Shown: piece by piece, positions 41,268-50,760 of the stretch
Layout: every line of letters starts with the position of its first letter
Position numbering within the stretch: position 1 is the first letter of the stretch
Assembly: GCA_017517845.1 (NCBI GenBank)
Contig: JAFWXW010000001.1
Location: 124,001-188,000 of the forward strand
Length of the DNA stretch: 64,000 nucleotides
Source: Paludibacteraceae bacterium
GTDB lineage: Bacteria > Bacteroidota > Bacteroidia > Bacteroidales > Paludibacteraceae
Reading direction: 5' to 3'
Notes under the pieces: model-generated
What the model saw: only the letters and a program-made list of their open reading frames with translations
Databases searched by the model: none
What the model was told of the DNA's origin: nothing
Made by a program: the position numbers and the translations under genes

Positions 41268-42983
41268 TTACACCAAAGTACGAGCTTTTTTTAATGCTTC
41301 ATTAATATTAGAGCAAACAAACTCTTCTTTCAAGATTTTGTTAAATCCTGCTTTTTGAAGTGTTTTTCTAACATTAGTGTTTACACCAGAAAGAACTACA
41401 TGGATACCTTCTTTTGCTGATTGTTGGCATAATGTTTCCAAGTTGTGAATACCTGTTGAGTCAATAAATGGAACTTTACGCATACGAATGACACGCACTT
41501 TTGGTTTATCACCTAGGTTTTGCATGATTTCGTCAAACTTATTAGCTATACCAAAGAAGTAAGGACCATCTATTTCATATACCTCTGTGCCTTCTGGAAT
41601 AGTAAGTTTATCCTCATGAAGCTCTAAGTCGGTCTCATTTGTAGGGTCTATCTCGTGATGGAATACCTTAATAGAAACTGCTTCGCTAGTACGTTTCAAG
41701 AATAAAACAATAGCTAATACCAAACCTACTTCTATAGCAATAGTTAAATCAAATACCACAGTAAGAATAAATGTGGTCATAAGTACTGCAAAGTCAGATT
41801 TTGGGTTTTTGGCAAGTGAAACAAATGTTTTCCAACCACTCATGTTGTAAGAAACCATAATTAGAACAGCAGCTAAACATGGCATAGGAATTAGACCAAC
41901 TAGTTTTCCTAGTAGAAGTAAAACCAATAGAAGAACCACTGCGTGGATAATACCAGCCACAGGAGTACGACCACCATTATTGATGTTGGTCATGGTACGA
42001 GCTATTGCACCAGTTGCTGGAATACCACCAAAAAAAGGCACTACCATATTAGCAACACCTTGACCTATAAGTTCCATATTAGAATCATGTTTTCCACCTA
42101 TAACACCATCTGCCACCATAGCAGATAGAAGAGATTCTATAGCACCAAGGATGGCAATGGTAAATGCAGCAGGGAAAAGAGATTGAACTATACCTAATAT
42201 AGTTTCACCCTCTGCTAAATCCAATTTTGGCATACTAGGAGCTGGCATACCTTCTGGAAGTGTATATAAATCACCAATAGTAGCAATGCTTTTTGCTCCT
42301 TCCCAAATATCAAATTCTTTAAGTGCCCAAACTGCTAGTGTTGCCACAATAATAGCAATTAAAGAACCAGGGACTTTACTAGATACTTTTGGTGAGAATA
42401 TAATAATTAGAAGGCTTATTAAACCAACAGCAAATGAGCCCCAATTTACCTTATCTACATTTTGGAAATAATACCACCATTTGTGAAGGAAATCTGCAGG
42501 TATATTAGTTAAACCTAAACCGAATAGGTCATTCATTTGTGTAGAGAAAATGGTTAATGCTATACCACCAGTAAAACCAACAATAACAGGGTAGGGAACG
42601 AATTTAATAACATTTCCCAATTTAAATACACCCATTAATACTAGCATAATACCAGCCATAATGGTAGCAATACTTAGACCTATTAATCCATGTTGTTGGA
42701 TAATGCCATAAATAATGACGATAAATGCACCTGTAGGTCCACCGATTTGAACTTTGGTACCTCCCAAAAATGAGATAATAAAACCTGCTATGATAGCAGT
42801 AACTAGACCTTCTGTTGGTCCTACGCCAGAAGCAATACCGAATGCAATGGCAAGTGGAATAGCCACGATACCCACAATAATACCAGCCATAAGGTCTGTA
42901 GAGAATTGCTGGCCATTATATCCTTTTAAGCAGCGAAAGAAAAAAGGAATGGGCAAACTGAATTTATTAGAAATCTTGCTCAT
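41268..42983 (-). CDS. SulP-family anion transporter
   Basis: 571 residues with 10-12 hydrophobic helices. The SulP domain (GGPTGAFIVIIYGIIQQHGL; GIPATGAIARTMTNINNGGR) is followed by a cytosolic STAS domain (residues about 450-560; RVIRMRKVPFIDSTGIHNLE with the conserved Asp-Ser-Thr). SulP proteins carry sulfate, bicarbonate or dicarboxylates. This is a stand-alone gene. A -7-like TAATTTTG lies at 43022-43029 on the minus strand. Confidence 0.85.
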   Translation of the reverse strand: MSKISNKFSLPIPFFFRCLKGYNGQQFSTDLMAGIIVGIVAIPLAIAFGIASGVGPTEGLVTAIIAGFIISFLGGTKVQIGGPTGAFIVIIYGIIQQHGLIGLSIATIMAGIMLVLMGVFKLGNVIKFVPYPVIVGFTGGIALTIFSTQMNDLFGLGLTNIPADFLHKWWYYFQNVDKVNWGSFAVGLISLLIIIFSPKVSSKVPGSLIAIIVATLAVWALKEFDIWEGAKSIATIGDLYTLPEGMPAPSMPKLDLAEGETILGIVQSLFPAAFTIAILGAIESLLSAMVADGVIGGKHDSNMELIGQGVANMVVPFFGGIPATGAIARTMTNINNGGRTPVAGIIHAVVLLLVLLLLGKLVGLIPMPCLAAVLIMVSYNMSGWKTFVSLAKNPKSDFAVLMTTFILTVVFDLTIAIEVGLVLAIVLFLKRTSEAVSIKVFHHEIDPTNETDLELHEDKLTIPEGTEVYEIDGPYFFGIANKFDEIMQNLGDKPKVRVIRMRKVPFIDSTGIHNLETLCQQSAKEGIHVVLSGVNTNVRKTLQKAGFNKILKEEFVCSNINEALKKARTLV

Positions 42984-43121
42984 AAATTATGTTTTATAAC
43001 ATAGTTTTAAAAAATAGATTGCAAAATTAATAAAAAATATCTACTAATAATCAGTTTATGTTAAGTTTTTTAAATATTTTTTTACGAAAACGTTTTCAAA
43101 TCTTTTATCAAAATAATAGCA

Positions 43122-43158
43122 CAAAAAAAGAGGTGAACAACTAATGTCCACCTCTTTT
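43122..43158 (-). terminator. Terminator of serC-serA
   Basis: Minus strand: AAAAGAGGTG ... CACCTCTTTT stem with a T run (AAAAAAA on the plus strand at 43124-43129). Confidence 0.75.
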
Positions 43159-43181
43159 GATATATTTAATAATTTTCTTGA

Positions 43182-44102
43182 TTACTTGTTAACCTGAAAC
43201 TTATTAATACCATCACGAATAAAACCTACAATCTGTTTAGCTGCTGCGATACCTGCATTGATGTTTGCTTCTGCAGTTTGAGCACCCATTTTCTTAGGAG
43301 TAGAGAAATAACGTGTTGGGAATTGTGCAACAAATTCTGCGTTAGCAGCTGGCATAATGTCAGTTACATAGCGGAAATCTGCTCTGTCTTCCATAAGTTT
43401 GATTAATTCTACTTCGTTGATTACTTCTTTGCGAGCGGTATTTACTAAAACAGCGTTTTTAGGCATTCGCTCTAGAAGAGAGTAGTTGATAGAATTTTTT
43501 GTTTCTGCTGTTGCAGGGATATGTAATGAAACGAATTGGCAAGTGCTGTAAAGTTCTTCAACAGAGTCAAGAGCTTTTACACCATCATTTTCAATTACTT
43601 CTTTTGGGCAGTAAGCATCGTATGCATAGATTTCCATACCGAAACCTTTAGCTACGCGTGCTACGTTTCTACCTACGTTACCATAAGCATGGATACCTAG
43701 TTTTTTACCCATTAATTCTGTACCAGAAGTACCATTGAATAGGTTACGAACTGCGTAAACCATAAGACCTAAAGCAAGTTCTGCCACTGCGTTTGCATTT
43801 TGACCTGGAGTGTTCATAACCACTACATTTGCATTTGTAGCAGCTTGAAGATCTACGTTGTCATAACCAGCACCTGCACGAACAACTATTTTTAATTGTT
43901 TAGCTGCAGCTATAACTTCTGCATCAACAATATCACTACGGATAATGATAGCGTCAGCATCTGCCACTGCATCCAAAAGTTCTTTCTTTTCTGTGTATTT
44001 TTCTAGAAGGGCCATTTCGTAACCTGCTTCGTCCAATACTTGTTTGATACCATCTATAGCTACTTTAGCAAATGGTTTTTCTGTAGCAACTAAAACTTTC
44101 AT
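43182..44102 (-). CDS. serA: D-3-phosphoglycerate dehydrogenase
   Basis: 306 residues starting MKVLVATEKPFAKVAIDGIK. The frame extends 42 bp further upstream into serC, but the ATG at 44102 lies 4 bp after the serC stop and matches the family start. Cofactor motif AYGNVGRNVA (NAD-binding), substrate region VVRAGAGYDNVDL and NTARKEVINE are present. It lacks the ACT regulatory domain found in longer SerA types. It oxidises 3-phosphoglycerate in serine biosynthesis. It is co-transcribed after serC. Confidence 0.85.
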   Translation of the reverse strand: MKVLVATEKPFAKVAIDGIKQVLDEAGYEMALLEKYTEKKELLDAVADADAIIIRSDIVDAEVIAAAKQLKIVVRAGAGYDNVDLQAATNANVVVMNTPGQNANAVAELALGLMVYAVRNLFNGTSGTELMGKKLGIHAYGNVGRNVARVAKGFGMEIYAYDAYCPKEVIENDGVKALDSVEELYSTCQFVSLHIPATAETKNSINYSLLERMPKNAVLVNTARKEVINEVELIKLMEDRADFRYVTDIMPAANAEFVAQFPTRYFSTPKKMGAQTAEANINAGIAAAKQIVGFIRDGINKFQVNK

Positions 44103-44106
44103 TTTA

Positions 44107-45177
44107 TTATGCGTGTAATTTTTCAAATTCGTTAATGCAATCAACTAAAGCTTGAACACTTTCAATAGGAAGTGCATTGTAAGTAGAAGCACGGAAACCA
44201 CCAACTGAACGGTGACCTTTGATACCTACCATACCTCTTTCAGTAGCAAATTTCATAAAGTCAGCTTCTAGGTCTTTGTATTCTTCTTTCAATACGAAGC
44301 AAATGTTCATCAATGAACGGTCTTCTTTATTTGCTGTACCTACAAACATTTTGCTGTTGTCGATAGCGTTGTAAAGAAGTTCAGCTTTAGCTATATTTCT
44401 TTTTTCCATTTCTGCTAAACCACCTTGAGCTTTTAACCATTTAAGGGTTTGAAGTGCTGTATAGATAGGTAATACTGGAGGAGTATTGAACATAGAACCA
44501 TTATCTATATGTGTTTGGTAGTTAAGCATAGTTGGGATATAACGGCTAACTTTTCCTAAAACGTCGTTGCGGATGATAACGAAAGTAACACCAGCAGGAG
44601 CTAGGTTCTTTTGAGCTCCACCATAGATAACAGCATATTTAGTTACGTCTAATGGACGAGAGAAAATATCAGAAGACATATCAGCTACAAGTGGAACTGG
44701 AGAGTCGATGTCTTTTCTGATTTCTGTACCATAAATGGTGTTGTTGGTAGTGATGTGGAAATAATCTGCGTCTGCAGGAATTTCAAAGTCTTTAGGAATG
44801 AATGTATAGTTAGCATCTGCTGATGAAGCTACTTCTACAACTTCACCGAAGCCTTTTGCTTCTTTCATAGCTTTTTTTGCCCATACACCAGTATTTAAGT
44901 ATGCTGCTTTCTTTTCTAAAAGGTTGAATGGAAGCATGCAGAATTGTAGGCTAGCACCACCACCTAAGAAAATAACTGAATAATTTTCAGGAATACCTAG
45001 AAGTTCTCTCATTAAAGCTTCTGCTTCATCTACTACTGGTTGGAAGTATTTAGCACGGTGGCTAATTTCTAGGATTGATAAACCTTCACCTTGGAAATCT
45101 AAAACTGCTTTTGCTGTGTTTTCTATAACTTCTTGTGGAAGGATAGAAGGTCCAGCATTAAAATTATGTTTCTTCAT
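44107..45177 (-). CDS. serC: Phosphoserine aminotransferase
   Basis: 356 residues. [39 protein letters not shown]-lysine motif [20 protein letters not shown] and the C-terminal [11 protein letters not shown] define SerC. It works with SerA in the serine pathway. It lies first on the minus strand. A -7 TATCTTTG on the minus strand (45216-45223) lies 39 nt upstream. Confidence 0.9.
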   Translation of the reverse strand: MKKHNFNAGPSILPQEVIENTAKAVLDFQGEGLSILEISHRAKYFQPVVDEAEALMRELLGIPENYSVIFLGGGASLQFCMLPFNLLEKKAAYLNTGVWAKKAMKEAKGFGEVVEVASSADANYTFIPKDFEIPADADYFHITTNNTIYGTEIRKDIDSPVPLVADMSSDIFSRPLDVTKYAVIYGGAQKNLAPAGVTFVIIRNDVLGKVSRYIPTMLNYQTHIDNGSMFNTPPVLPIYTALQTLKWLKAQGGLAEMEKRNIAKAELLYNAIDNSKMFVGTANKEDRSLMNICFVLKEEYKDLEADFMKFATERGMVGIKGHRSVGGFRASTYNALPIESVQALVDCINEFEKLHA

Positions 45178-45231
45178 ATCTTTATAAGTTAATAGTCTTA
45201 TTTTTTTAGAAAGTGCAAAGATACTAAAAAA

Positions 45232-46287
45232 TTATCTATTTGTATATTGTTTTTCGTAATATTTTGTATAATCGCCAGAAGTAACGTTATTTAACCATTC
45301 TTCATTCTCCAAATACCAATCTACAGTCTTTTCTAAACCTTCTGCAAACTGTAATGAAGGTTCCCAACCTAGTTCGTCACGAAGTTTGGTAGGGTCGATT
45401 GCATAACGTAAGTCGTGACCTGCACGGTCAGAAACGAATGTGATAAGTTTTTCAGAAGTACCTTCTTCTCTTCCCAATTTTTTGTCCATTACTTTACATA
45501 GTAAACGGATTAGGTCTATATTGGTCCATTCGTTGTGTCCACCTATATTATATGTTTCTCCCAAACGACCATTGTGGAAAATAGTGTCAATTGCACGAGC
45601 ATGGTCATTAACCCATAACCAGTCACGTACATTTTCACCTTTGCCATAAATAGGAATTGGTCTGTTGTTTTTTATGTTGTTGATAGAAAGTGGAATAAGT
45701 TTTTCTGGGAAGTGGTTTGCTCCATAGTTGTTTGAGCAGTTTGACATAACCACAGGCAGACCATATGTGTGGAAATATGCACGAACAAAGTGGTCTGAAC
45801 TAGCTTTTGATGCTGAATATGGACTACGTGGGTCGTATGCTGTTTTTTCTGTGAAATAACCCTCTTTACCTAATGAACCATAAACTTCATCGGTAGAAAC
45901 GTGATAGAAACGTTTACCTTCATAATCACCTTTCCATAGGTTGCGAGCAGCGTTAAGTAGGTTTGCAGTGCCCATTACATTGGTACGAATAAATGCTAGT
46001 GGGTCTGTAATAGAACGATCGACGTGAGACTCTGCTGCAAGGTGGATAACACCATCAAATTTGTATTCTTGGAATAGATTTTCTATAAATTCAGTATCGG
46101 TGATGTCACCTTTAATAAATTGATAGTTTGGTAAATCGCAGATGTCTTTTAGGTTTTCTAGGTTTCCTGCGTATGTAAGTGCGTCTAGGTTGTAGCACAT
46201 ATAGTTTGGATACTTAGTTACGAAAAGACGAATTACATGAGAGCCGATAAAACCAGCTGCACCAGTGATTAAAATTTTTCTATCCAT
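45232..46287 (-). CDS. rfbB: dTDP-glucose 4,6-dehydratase
   Basis: 351 residues from ATG 46287 (MDRKILITGAAGFIGSHVIR). The upstream 105 bp is open in frame, but it translates the palindromic element at 46331-46453, not protein, so the longer call is rejected. NAD motif GAAGFIG, catalytic YSASK region (SPYSASKASSDHFVRAYFHT) and STDEVYGSLG are present. It forms dTDP-4-keto-6-deoxyglucose, an O-antigen/rhamnose precursor. It is a single gene, not next to the other rml genes. Confidence 0.9.
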   Translation of the reverse strand: MDRKILITGAAGFIGSHVIRLFVTKYPNYMCYNLDALTYAGNLENLKDICDLPNYQFIKGDITDTEFIENLFQEYKFDGVIHLAAESHVDRSITDPLAFIRTNVMGTANLLNAARNLWKGDYEGKRFYHVSTDEVYGSLGKEGYFTEKTAYDPRSPYSASKASSDHFVRAYFHTYGLPVVMSNCSNNYGANHFPEKLIPLSINNIKNNRPIPIYGKGENVRDWLWVNDHARAIDTIFHNGRLGETYNIGGHNEWTNIDLIRLLCKVMDKKLGREEGTSEKLITFVSDRAGHDLRYAIDPTKLRDELGWEPSLQFAEGLEKTVDWYLENEEWLNNVTSGDYTKYYEKQYTNR

Positions 46288-46330
46288 ATTATAATATATT
46301 GGTATATTTAAGTTCTTAATTCCTAAAATT

Positions 46331-46453
46331 ACTCGCTCCGCTCGTGATTTCTGGCTGCACTCGGGATAACTCAAGCAAGCTTGGTTCTCCACTCGTTTGC
46401 ACAGAAATTCCTCACTCCTAACTCCTAATTCCTAATTCCTAATTCCTAATTAG
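46331..46453. repeat. ACTCGCTCCGCTCG element with heptad tail
   Basis: About 75 bp of ACTCGCTCCGCTCG..., including the hairpin CAAGC-AA-GCTTG, is followed by AACTCCT/AATTCCT heptads (46407-46453). It is the first of three elements with the same plan (others 52561-52705 and 54537-54650). Confidence 0.7.
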
Positions 46454-47329
46454 TTACGGATTGTATTCCAAAAGCCACGCGTCCCTAAATTGAGGAAATT
46501 TTTTAGCAATATTTTGAATTCCAATATTACCTAAATCTTCTGTTTCATAACTATCAGCAATAATCCTAAAGCGATTGTCAGAACAAACTATTTTACAATG
46601 TTCTAATTCTTTAGGAAGTTCGCTTAGGAATTTAAGTGCTTTTGCTTGTGTGTTAAAACTACCAATAACTGCATGAAATGGGGTGCAAATAACTTCCTCT
46701 TCTATTTGAGGTTGTATAACTACCTCTTCCAATGCAGTGATAGGTACAAAAGTGGCACGATATACCACCTGTTTTTGGTTAAAGTTTATAGGGATAAACA
46801 ATAAAAGGATAATGGCAGCTACGCACGCCGCAACATAGTTAAATGATCTAGATTTTTCTGTAACTAGAGGTTTAACAATTCCTTTTTCTGTATTAGTCTT
46901 TTCTAGAGGTTTATTTTGATTTATTTCTGGGAAATAAAATGTTTGAAGACCAAAAGAATTTTTAAGTAGGTTTATAGACTTATCTGGTTCAAAATATACT
47001 TTGTCTTCGTTAAGATGAAAAGTCCCCAAATTTCCAAAAGAAAAATGTTTAAAACTTTTTAGAGTTAGTTTTAATTTTTCTACTGTATCAGAAATGTAGG
47101 TGTTCGCTAGATTTAAACTAATGCCTTCTGTTTTAGCAATTTCTTGAGCCAAAAGCCCGTCATTATATGTTAAGTCGGGATTAAAACCAATGGTTTTGGT
47201 TGGAGGTAATAGATAACCATTTTCCATCTGAGCAGATTCCTCAGATGCTACGAAGCCACCAAAAGCAGGAATTATAACAAAATCATGCTTCTCTAGTAGA
47301 TTTTCTATATGGTTTTCTATGTTTTGCAT
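46454..47329 (-). CDS. HU-CCDC81 and SPOR domain protein
   Basis: 291 residues starting MQNIENHIENLLEKHDFVII at ATG 47329. A TTG at 47338 would add three residues but falls inside the -7-like box TAACTTTG. Residues about 1-120 fit the CCDC81-like prokaryotic HU domain (FGGFVASEESAQM; FGNLGTFHL). A transmembrane helix at about 170-190 (YVAACVAAIILLLFIPIN) is followed by a SPOR-like domain at about 215-290 (HAVIGSFNTQAKALKFLSEL). SPOR binds septal peptidoglycan. This is a Bacteroidota-type cell-division-linked membrane protein. Confidence 0.75.
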   Translation of the reverse strand: MQNIENHIENLLEKHDFVIIPAFGGFVASEESAQMENGYLLPPTKTIGFNPDLTYNDGLLAQEIAKTEGISLNLANTYISDTVEKLKLTLKSFKHFSFGNLGTFHLNEDKVYFEPDKSINLLKNSFGLQTFYFPEINQNKPLEKTNTEKGIVKPLVTEKSRSFNYVAACVAAIILLLFIPINFNQKQVVYRATFVPITALEEVVIQPQIEEEVICTPFHAVIGSFNTQAKALKFLSELPKELEHCKIVCSDNRFRIIADSYETEDLGNIGIQNIAKKFPQFRDAWLLEYNP

Positions 47330-47397
47330 TAACTGCAAAGTTAAATTAAAAAATGCAAATAAACTAGTGAAAAGTAAAATAAGTTATCAACAAACAC

Positions 47398-47429
47398 AAA
47401 AAAAAGAGGCTGATGAAAATCAACCTCTT
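47398..47429 (-). terminator. Terminator of rpsF-rpsR-rplI
   Basis: Minus strand: AAGAGGTTGAT-TTTC-ATCAGCCTCTT with a run of eight T residues (A run at 47398-47405 on the plus strand). Confidence 0.8.
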
Positions 47430-47448
47430 CATTTATAGTAGTTTATAA

Positions 47449-47892
47449 TTATTCTGCTACTACATTAACAGTGATTTCTGCACTAACTTCGCGGTGAAGT
47501 TTAACTGCAACTTTAACTGTACCAAGTTCTTTAAGAGCTTCTTTAAGAACGATAGTACGTTTGTCAATGCTAATACCTTGTTTTTCTAGTTCTTCTGCTA
47601 TTTGCATAGAAGTTACAGAACCGAATACTTTACCAGCTTCGCTAGCTTTGGTAGCGATAGTGATGTTAGCTTCGTTAAGTTTAGCTGCAAGTGCTTCAGC
47701 GTCAGCTTTAATTTTAGCTAATTTGTGAGCACGTTGTTTAAGTTCTTCTGCTAATACTTTTTCTGCAGAAGGAGTAGCTAAGATAGCTTTACCTGTAGGG
47801 ATTAAAAAGTTACGACCATATCCGTCTTTTACTGTAAGGATATCATCTTTGTATCCTAATCCGTGTACATCTTCTTTTAATATAATTTTCAT
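47449..47892 (-). CDS. rplI: Ribosomal protein bL9
   Basis: 147 residues: MKIILKEDVHGLGYKDDILTV, GYGRNFLIPTGKA, then a long helix and the C-terminal domain. It is the last gene of the rpsF operon and directly before the terminator. bL9 binds 23S rRNA at the L1 side of the large subunit. The length is typical. Confidence 0.95.
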   Translation of the reverse strand: MKIILKEDVHGLGYKDDILTVKDGYGRNFLIPTGKAILATPSAEKVLAEELKQRAHKLAKIKADAEALAAKLNEANITIATKASEAGKVFGSVTSMQIAEELEKQGISIDKRTIVLKEALKELGTVKVAVKLHREVSAEITVNVVAE

Positions 47893-47909
47893 AACGTGTC
47901 TCCTTTTAA

Positions 47910-48179
47910 TTATTTCATCATATCGGTTACGTAAGGAAGCAATGCTAAGTGGCGTGCTCTCTTAACTGCTTGTGCTATTTGACGTTGGTATTTTAATGAA
48001 GTACCAGTGATGCGACGAGGAAGGATTTTACCTTGCTCATTTAAGAATTTTTTCAAAAATTCTGGGTCTTTGTAATCGATATATTTAATGCCTAGTTTTT
48101 TGAAACGGCAATATTTTTTCTTCTTTGTATCCACTGATTGTGGAGTCAAGAAACGGATTTCAGATTGATTCTGTGCCAT
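47910..48179 (-). CDS. rpsR: Ribosomal protein bS18
   Basis: 89 residues: [20 protein letters not shown], and [20 protein letters not shown] match bS18. It pairs with bS6 on the small subunit. It lies 17 bp from rplI and 16 bp from rpsF. Confidence 0.95.
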   Translation of the reverse strand: MAQNQSEIRFLTPQSVDTKKKKYCRFKKLGIKYIDYKDPEFLKKFLNEQGKILPRRITGTSLKYQRQIAQAVKRARHLALLPYVTDMMK

Positions 48180-48195
48180 GGTTTATGTCTCCTTC

Positions 48196-48552
48196 TTAAG
48201 CTTCAACGTTAGACTTAGTGTTGTTACCAACTTTTTTTCTTCTCTTTTCTGCGTATTCGATAGCGTATTTTTCCATTTTTACGGTTAAGAAACGTAAAAT
48301 ACGTTCGTCACGACGGAATTGTGTTTCTAGGTTTGCGATAACTTCTGGTTCTGCAGTGAACTCAAATAGTTGATAAAAACCTGTAGATTTTTTTTCAATA
48401 GGGTAAGCAAGTTTGCGTAAACCCCAGTTTTCTTCATTCAAAATAGCTGCACCTGCGCTTGTAAGTACAGTTTTGAACTTTTCGACCGCTTCCTTCATCT
48501 GAGCGTCAGATAAAACGGGAGTCAAAATGAAAACGGTTTCGTAATGGTTCAT
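48196..48552 (-). CDS. rpsF: Ribosomal protein bS6
   Basis: 118 residues starting [20 protein letters not shown] at ATG 48552. The frame is open 75 bp further upstream, but that stretch would be leader, and the family begins at this Met. [20 protein letters not shown] is characteristic. The promoter (TTTG, 20-bp spacer, TATCTTTG) lies at 48614-48645 on the minus strand. It is first in the rpsF-rpsR-rplI operon. Confidence 0.9.
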   Translation of the reverse strand: MNHYETVFILTPVLSDAQMKEAVEKFKTVLTSAGAAILNEENWGLRKLAYPIEKKSTGFYQLFEFTAEPEVIANLETQFRRDERILRFLTVKMEKYAIEYAEKRRKKVGNNTKSNVEA

Positions 48553-48613
48553 AATGTCCTTTGTTTTTAAATTGTTAATAATTAATTGTTTAGTGCTTTC
48601 ATAAAAAGCGGTG

Positions 48614-48645
48614 CAAAGATACGACAAAATTTTTAATTAAACAAA
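48614..48645 (-). promoter_or_regulatory. Promoter of rpsF-rpsR-rplI
   Basis: Minus strand: -33 TTTG (48642-48645), 20-bp spacer, -7 TATCTTTG (48614-48621), an exact consensus match. Confidence 0.8.
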
Positions 48646-48678
48646 TGTTTTTTATATGAGAAATGAAAACTTTAATAA

Positions 48679-48708
48679 TTTGATTTTACGCAGAAAAATG
48701 TATTTTTG
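48679..48708 (+). promoter_or_regulatory. Promoter of ubiE
   Basis: -33 TTTG (48679-48682), 18-bp spacer, -7 TATTTTTG (48701-48708), about 38 bp upstream of the start codon. The divergent rpsF promoter is 35 bp away. Confidence 0.65.
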
Positions 48709-48745
48709 TAGCCTTAATTATTATTAGAATAAAACTTAAATAATT

Positions 48746-49441
48746 ATGGCAAAAAAAGAAGGCGTAAGAAAATTGTTTGATAATATTGCTTCCGATTATG
48801 ATAAACTTAATCATATTCTATCTTTAAACATTGATAAAGGTTGGCGAAAAAAGGCTGTGCGTAATTTGGTTGATACGCAAGCACCACTTAAAGTGCTTGA
48901 TGTGGCATGCGGAACGGCAGATTTTACCATTGAGATTGCTCAAAAAGTGGGCAAGGGTAGTGAAGTGATTGGTGTGGATATTTCGGAGCGAATGATGGCT
49001 GTGGGCAGAGAAAAAATAAAGAAAGCAGGTGTTTCTGCCGAACTTTATGTAGCAGATTGTGAAGATTTGCCATATCCTGATAATACTTTTGACCGTATTT
49101 CAGTAGGTTTTGGCGTGCGAAATTTTGAGCATTTAGAACTTGGCTTAAGCCAAATGTGTAGGGTGTTAACTCCTGGTGGAAAGTTAGTTATATTGGAACT
49201 TTCTGTACCATCCAATGCTTTTATTCGTTGGTGTTATAAACTGTATTTCTTGAAAATATTGCCTGCTATTGGTGGTATGATTTCTGGAGATAGGGGAGCA
49301 TACGAGTATCTTCCTGCTTCTGTTTTGCGTTTTCCTGCACCAGATAAGTTTATTTCTATGTTGAAGTCGGCTGGTTTTGCTCAGGTGGAGCATACACCGC
49401 TCACATTGGGTATTTGTAGAATGTATGTAGCTAAAAAATAG
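48746..49441 (+). CDS. ubiE: Demethylmenaquinone methyltransferase
   Basis: 231 residues. SAM motif VLDVACGTADFTIEIA at 50-65, DISERMMAVGREKIKKAG and FDRISVGFGVRNFEHLELGL mark UbiE/MenG. It performs the last methylation of menaquinone, the quinone expected in this phylum. It is a single gene with a promoter at 48679-48708; the MFS gene follows after 73 bp. Confidence 0.9.
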   Translation: MAKKEGVRKLFDNIASDYDKLNHILSLNIDKGWRKKAVRNLVDTQAPLKVLDVACGTADFTIEIAQKVGKGSEVIGVDISERMMAVGREKIKKAGVSAELYVADCEDLPYPDNTFDRISVGFGVRNFEHLELGLSQMCRVLTPGGKLVILELSVPSNAFIRWCYKLYFLKILPAIGGMISGDRGAYEYLPASVLRFPAPDKFISMLKSAGFAQVEHTPLTLGICRMYVAKK

Positions 49442-49514
49442 GTTATTATAAAGGCTGGCATGCCCAATGACTTTGTAAAAAGAGTAATAAAAACGTTTTT
49501 ATAAGGTTGGTTCT

Positions 49515-50696
49515 ATGAAAGAAAAAACAGAAAAATTATGGAATAGCAACTACACCAAGGTCTGGTTTGCCAATTTCTGGTTGTATTTCTCTTTTATGTT
49601 GCTAACACCCTTGTTCCCGCTTTACCTAAGCGAGCAGTTTGATGCCAATAAACAAACCATAGGGTTGGTACTTTCTGGTTATACCTTAACAGCCCTTATA
49701 ATCCGCTTTTTTAGTGGGTATTTAGTGGATAGTTTTCCTAGGAAAATTATTTTATTAGTTAGTTTCGGGTTGTTTGCTTTGTTTTTTACGGGCTATCCGA
49801 TAGCTTCTTCTTTGTGGTTGTTTGCTGTTGTTAGAACGCTCCATGGTGCTCCTTTTGGAGTGGCTACGGTTTCTAATAGTACGGTTGCTATCGATGTTTT
49901 GCCCAGTACGCGTAGGGCAGAAGGAATAGGATATTATGGTTTGAGTAATAATGTTGCTACAGCAATAAGTCCTAGTGTGGCACTTTTTATATATAGCATC
50001 AATCATAGTTATGATACCTTATTTGCTTTGGCAATAGCTTGCTCATTTATTGCATTTTTGTTTAATACAACGGTAAAAACCACTTCTCGTCCGTTGCAAA
50101 AACGTCCTCCAATGTCATTTGATAGATTTATTATGCTCAAAGCTTGGCGGCATATTATTTGCATGGCTTGTTTTGCTTTTGCCTATGGCATTATTTCTAC
50201 CTATATTGCTATTTATGGAAAAGAGGAGTTGGGCATAACTGGTGGAACAGGACTTTTCTTTATGCTTCTGTCTGTAGGTCTTATACTTTCTCGTCTTACA
50301 GGAAGTAGGACACTCAGTCAAGGAAAAATTACTCAAAATGCTTCTATTGGCATAGCCGTATCTGTGATTGGTTATTTGTTGTTTGCCACTGTGCATAACT
50401 ATTGGGGATATTACGGTGCTGCCTTTATTATTGGTTTAGGTAATGGGCACATGTTTCCTGCTTTTCAGAGTATGTTTATAAATTTAGCCCCTAATGAAAG
50501 ACGTGGCACAGCCAATTCTACACTTTATGTGTCTTGGGATACGGGTTTTGGATTAGGTGTTTTATTGGGTGGACTAATGGCAGAACATGCTGGTTATCAT
50601 GCTGCATTTTATTTAATGGTTGCAGTTAAGGCATTGGGTGCGATTCTTTATTATTTACAAGCAAAGGGGTATTTCTTGAAATATAAATTAAGGTAA
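49515..50696 (+). CDS. MFS transporter
   Basis: 393 residues with 12 hydrophobic helices. The loop 2-3 motif GYLVDSFPRKIILLVSFG fits the MFS family, and NLAPNERRGTANSTLYVSWD resembles a second family motif. The substrate is not evident. It ends before the terminator at 50711. Confidence 0.85.
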   Translation: MKEKTEKLWNSNYTKVWFANFWLYFSFMLLTPLFPLYLSEQFDANKQTIGLVLSGYTLTALIIRFFSGYLVDSFPRKIILLVSFGLFALFFTGYPIASSLWLFAVVRTLHGAPFGVATVSNSTVAIDVLPSTRRAEGIGYYGLSNNVATAISPSVALFIYSINHSYDTLFALAIACSFIAFLFNTTVKTTSRPLQKRPPMSFDRFIMLKAWRHIICMACFAFAYGIISTYIAIYGKEELGITGGTGLFFMLLSVGLILSRLTGSRTLSQGKITQNASIGIAVSVIGYLLFATVHNYWGYYGAAFIIGLGNGHMFPAFQSMFINLAPNERRGTANSTLYVSWDTGFGLGVLLGGLMAEHAGYHAAFYLMVAVKALGAILYYLQAKGYFLKYKLR

Positions 50697-50710
50697 ACTT
50701 AACAACGATA

Positions 50711-50743
50711 AAAGGCTCTCAAAACTGAGAGCCTTTCGTTTTT
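50711..50743. terminator. Terminator between convergent MFS and GGGtGRT genes
   Basis: AAAGGCTCTC-AAAACT-GAGAGCCTTT followed by CGTTTTT. The 10-bp stem serves the plus strand and could also serve the convergent gene. Confidence 0.85.
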
Positions 50744-50760
50744 ATAAGAGGGGGCGGGAA

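Noticed and set aside
45232-46392. Longer rfbB with 35 extra N-terminal residues
   Set aside because: The extension translates the palindromic ACTCGCT element; the family starts at MDRKILITGAAG.
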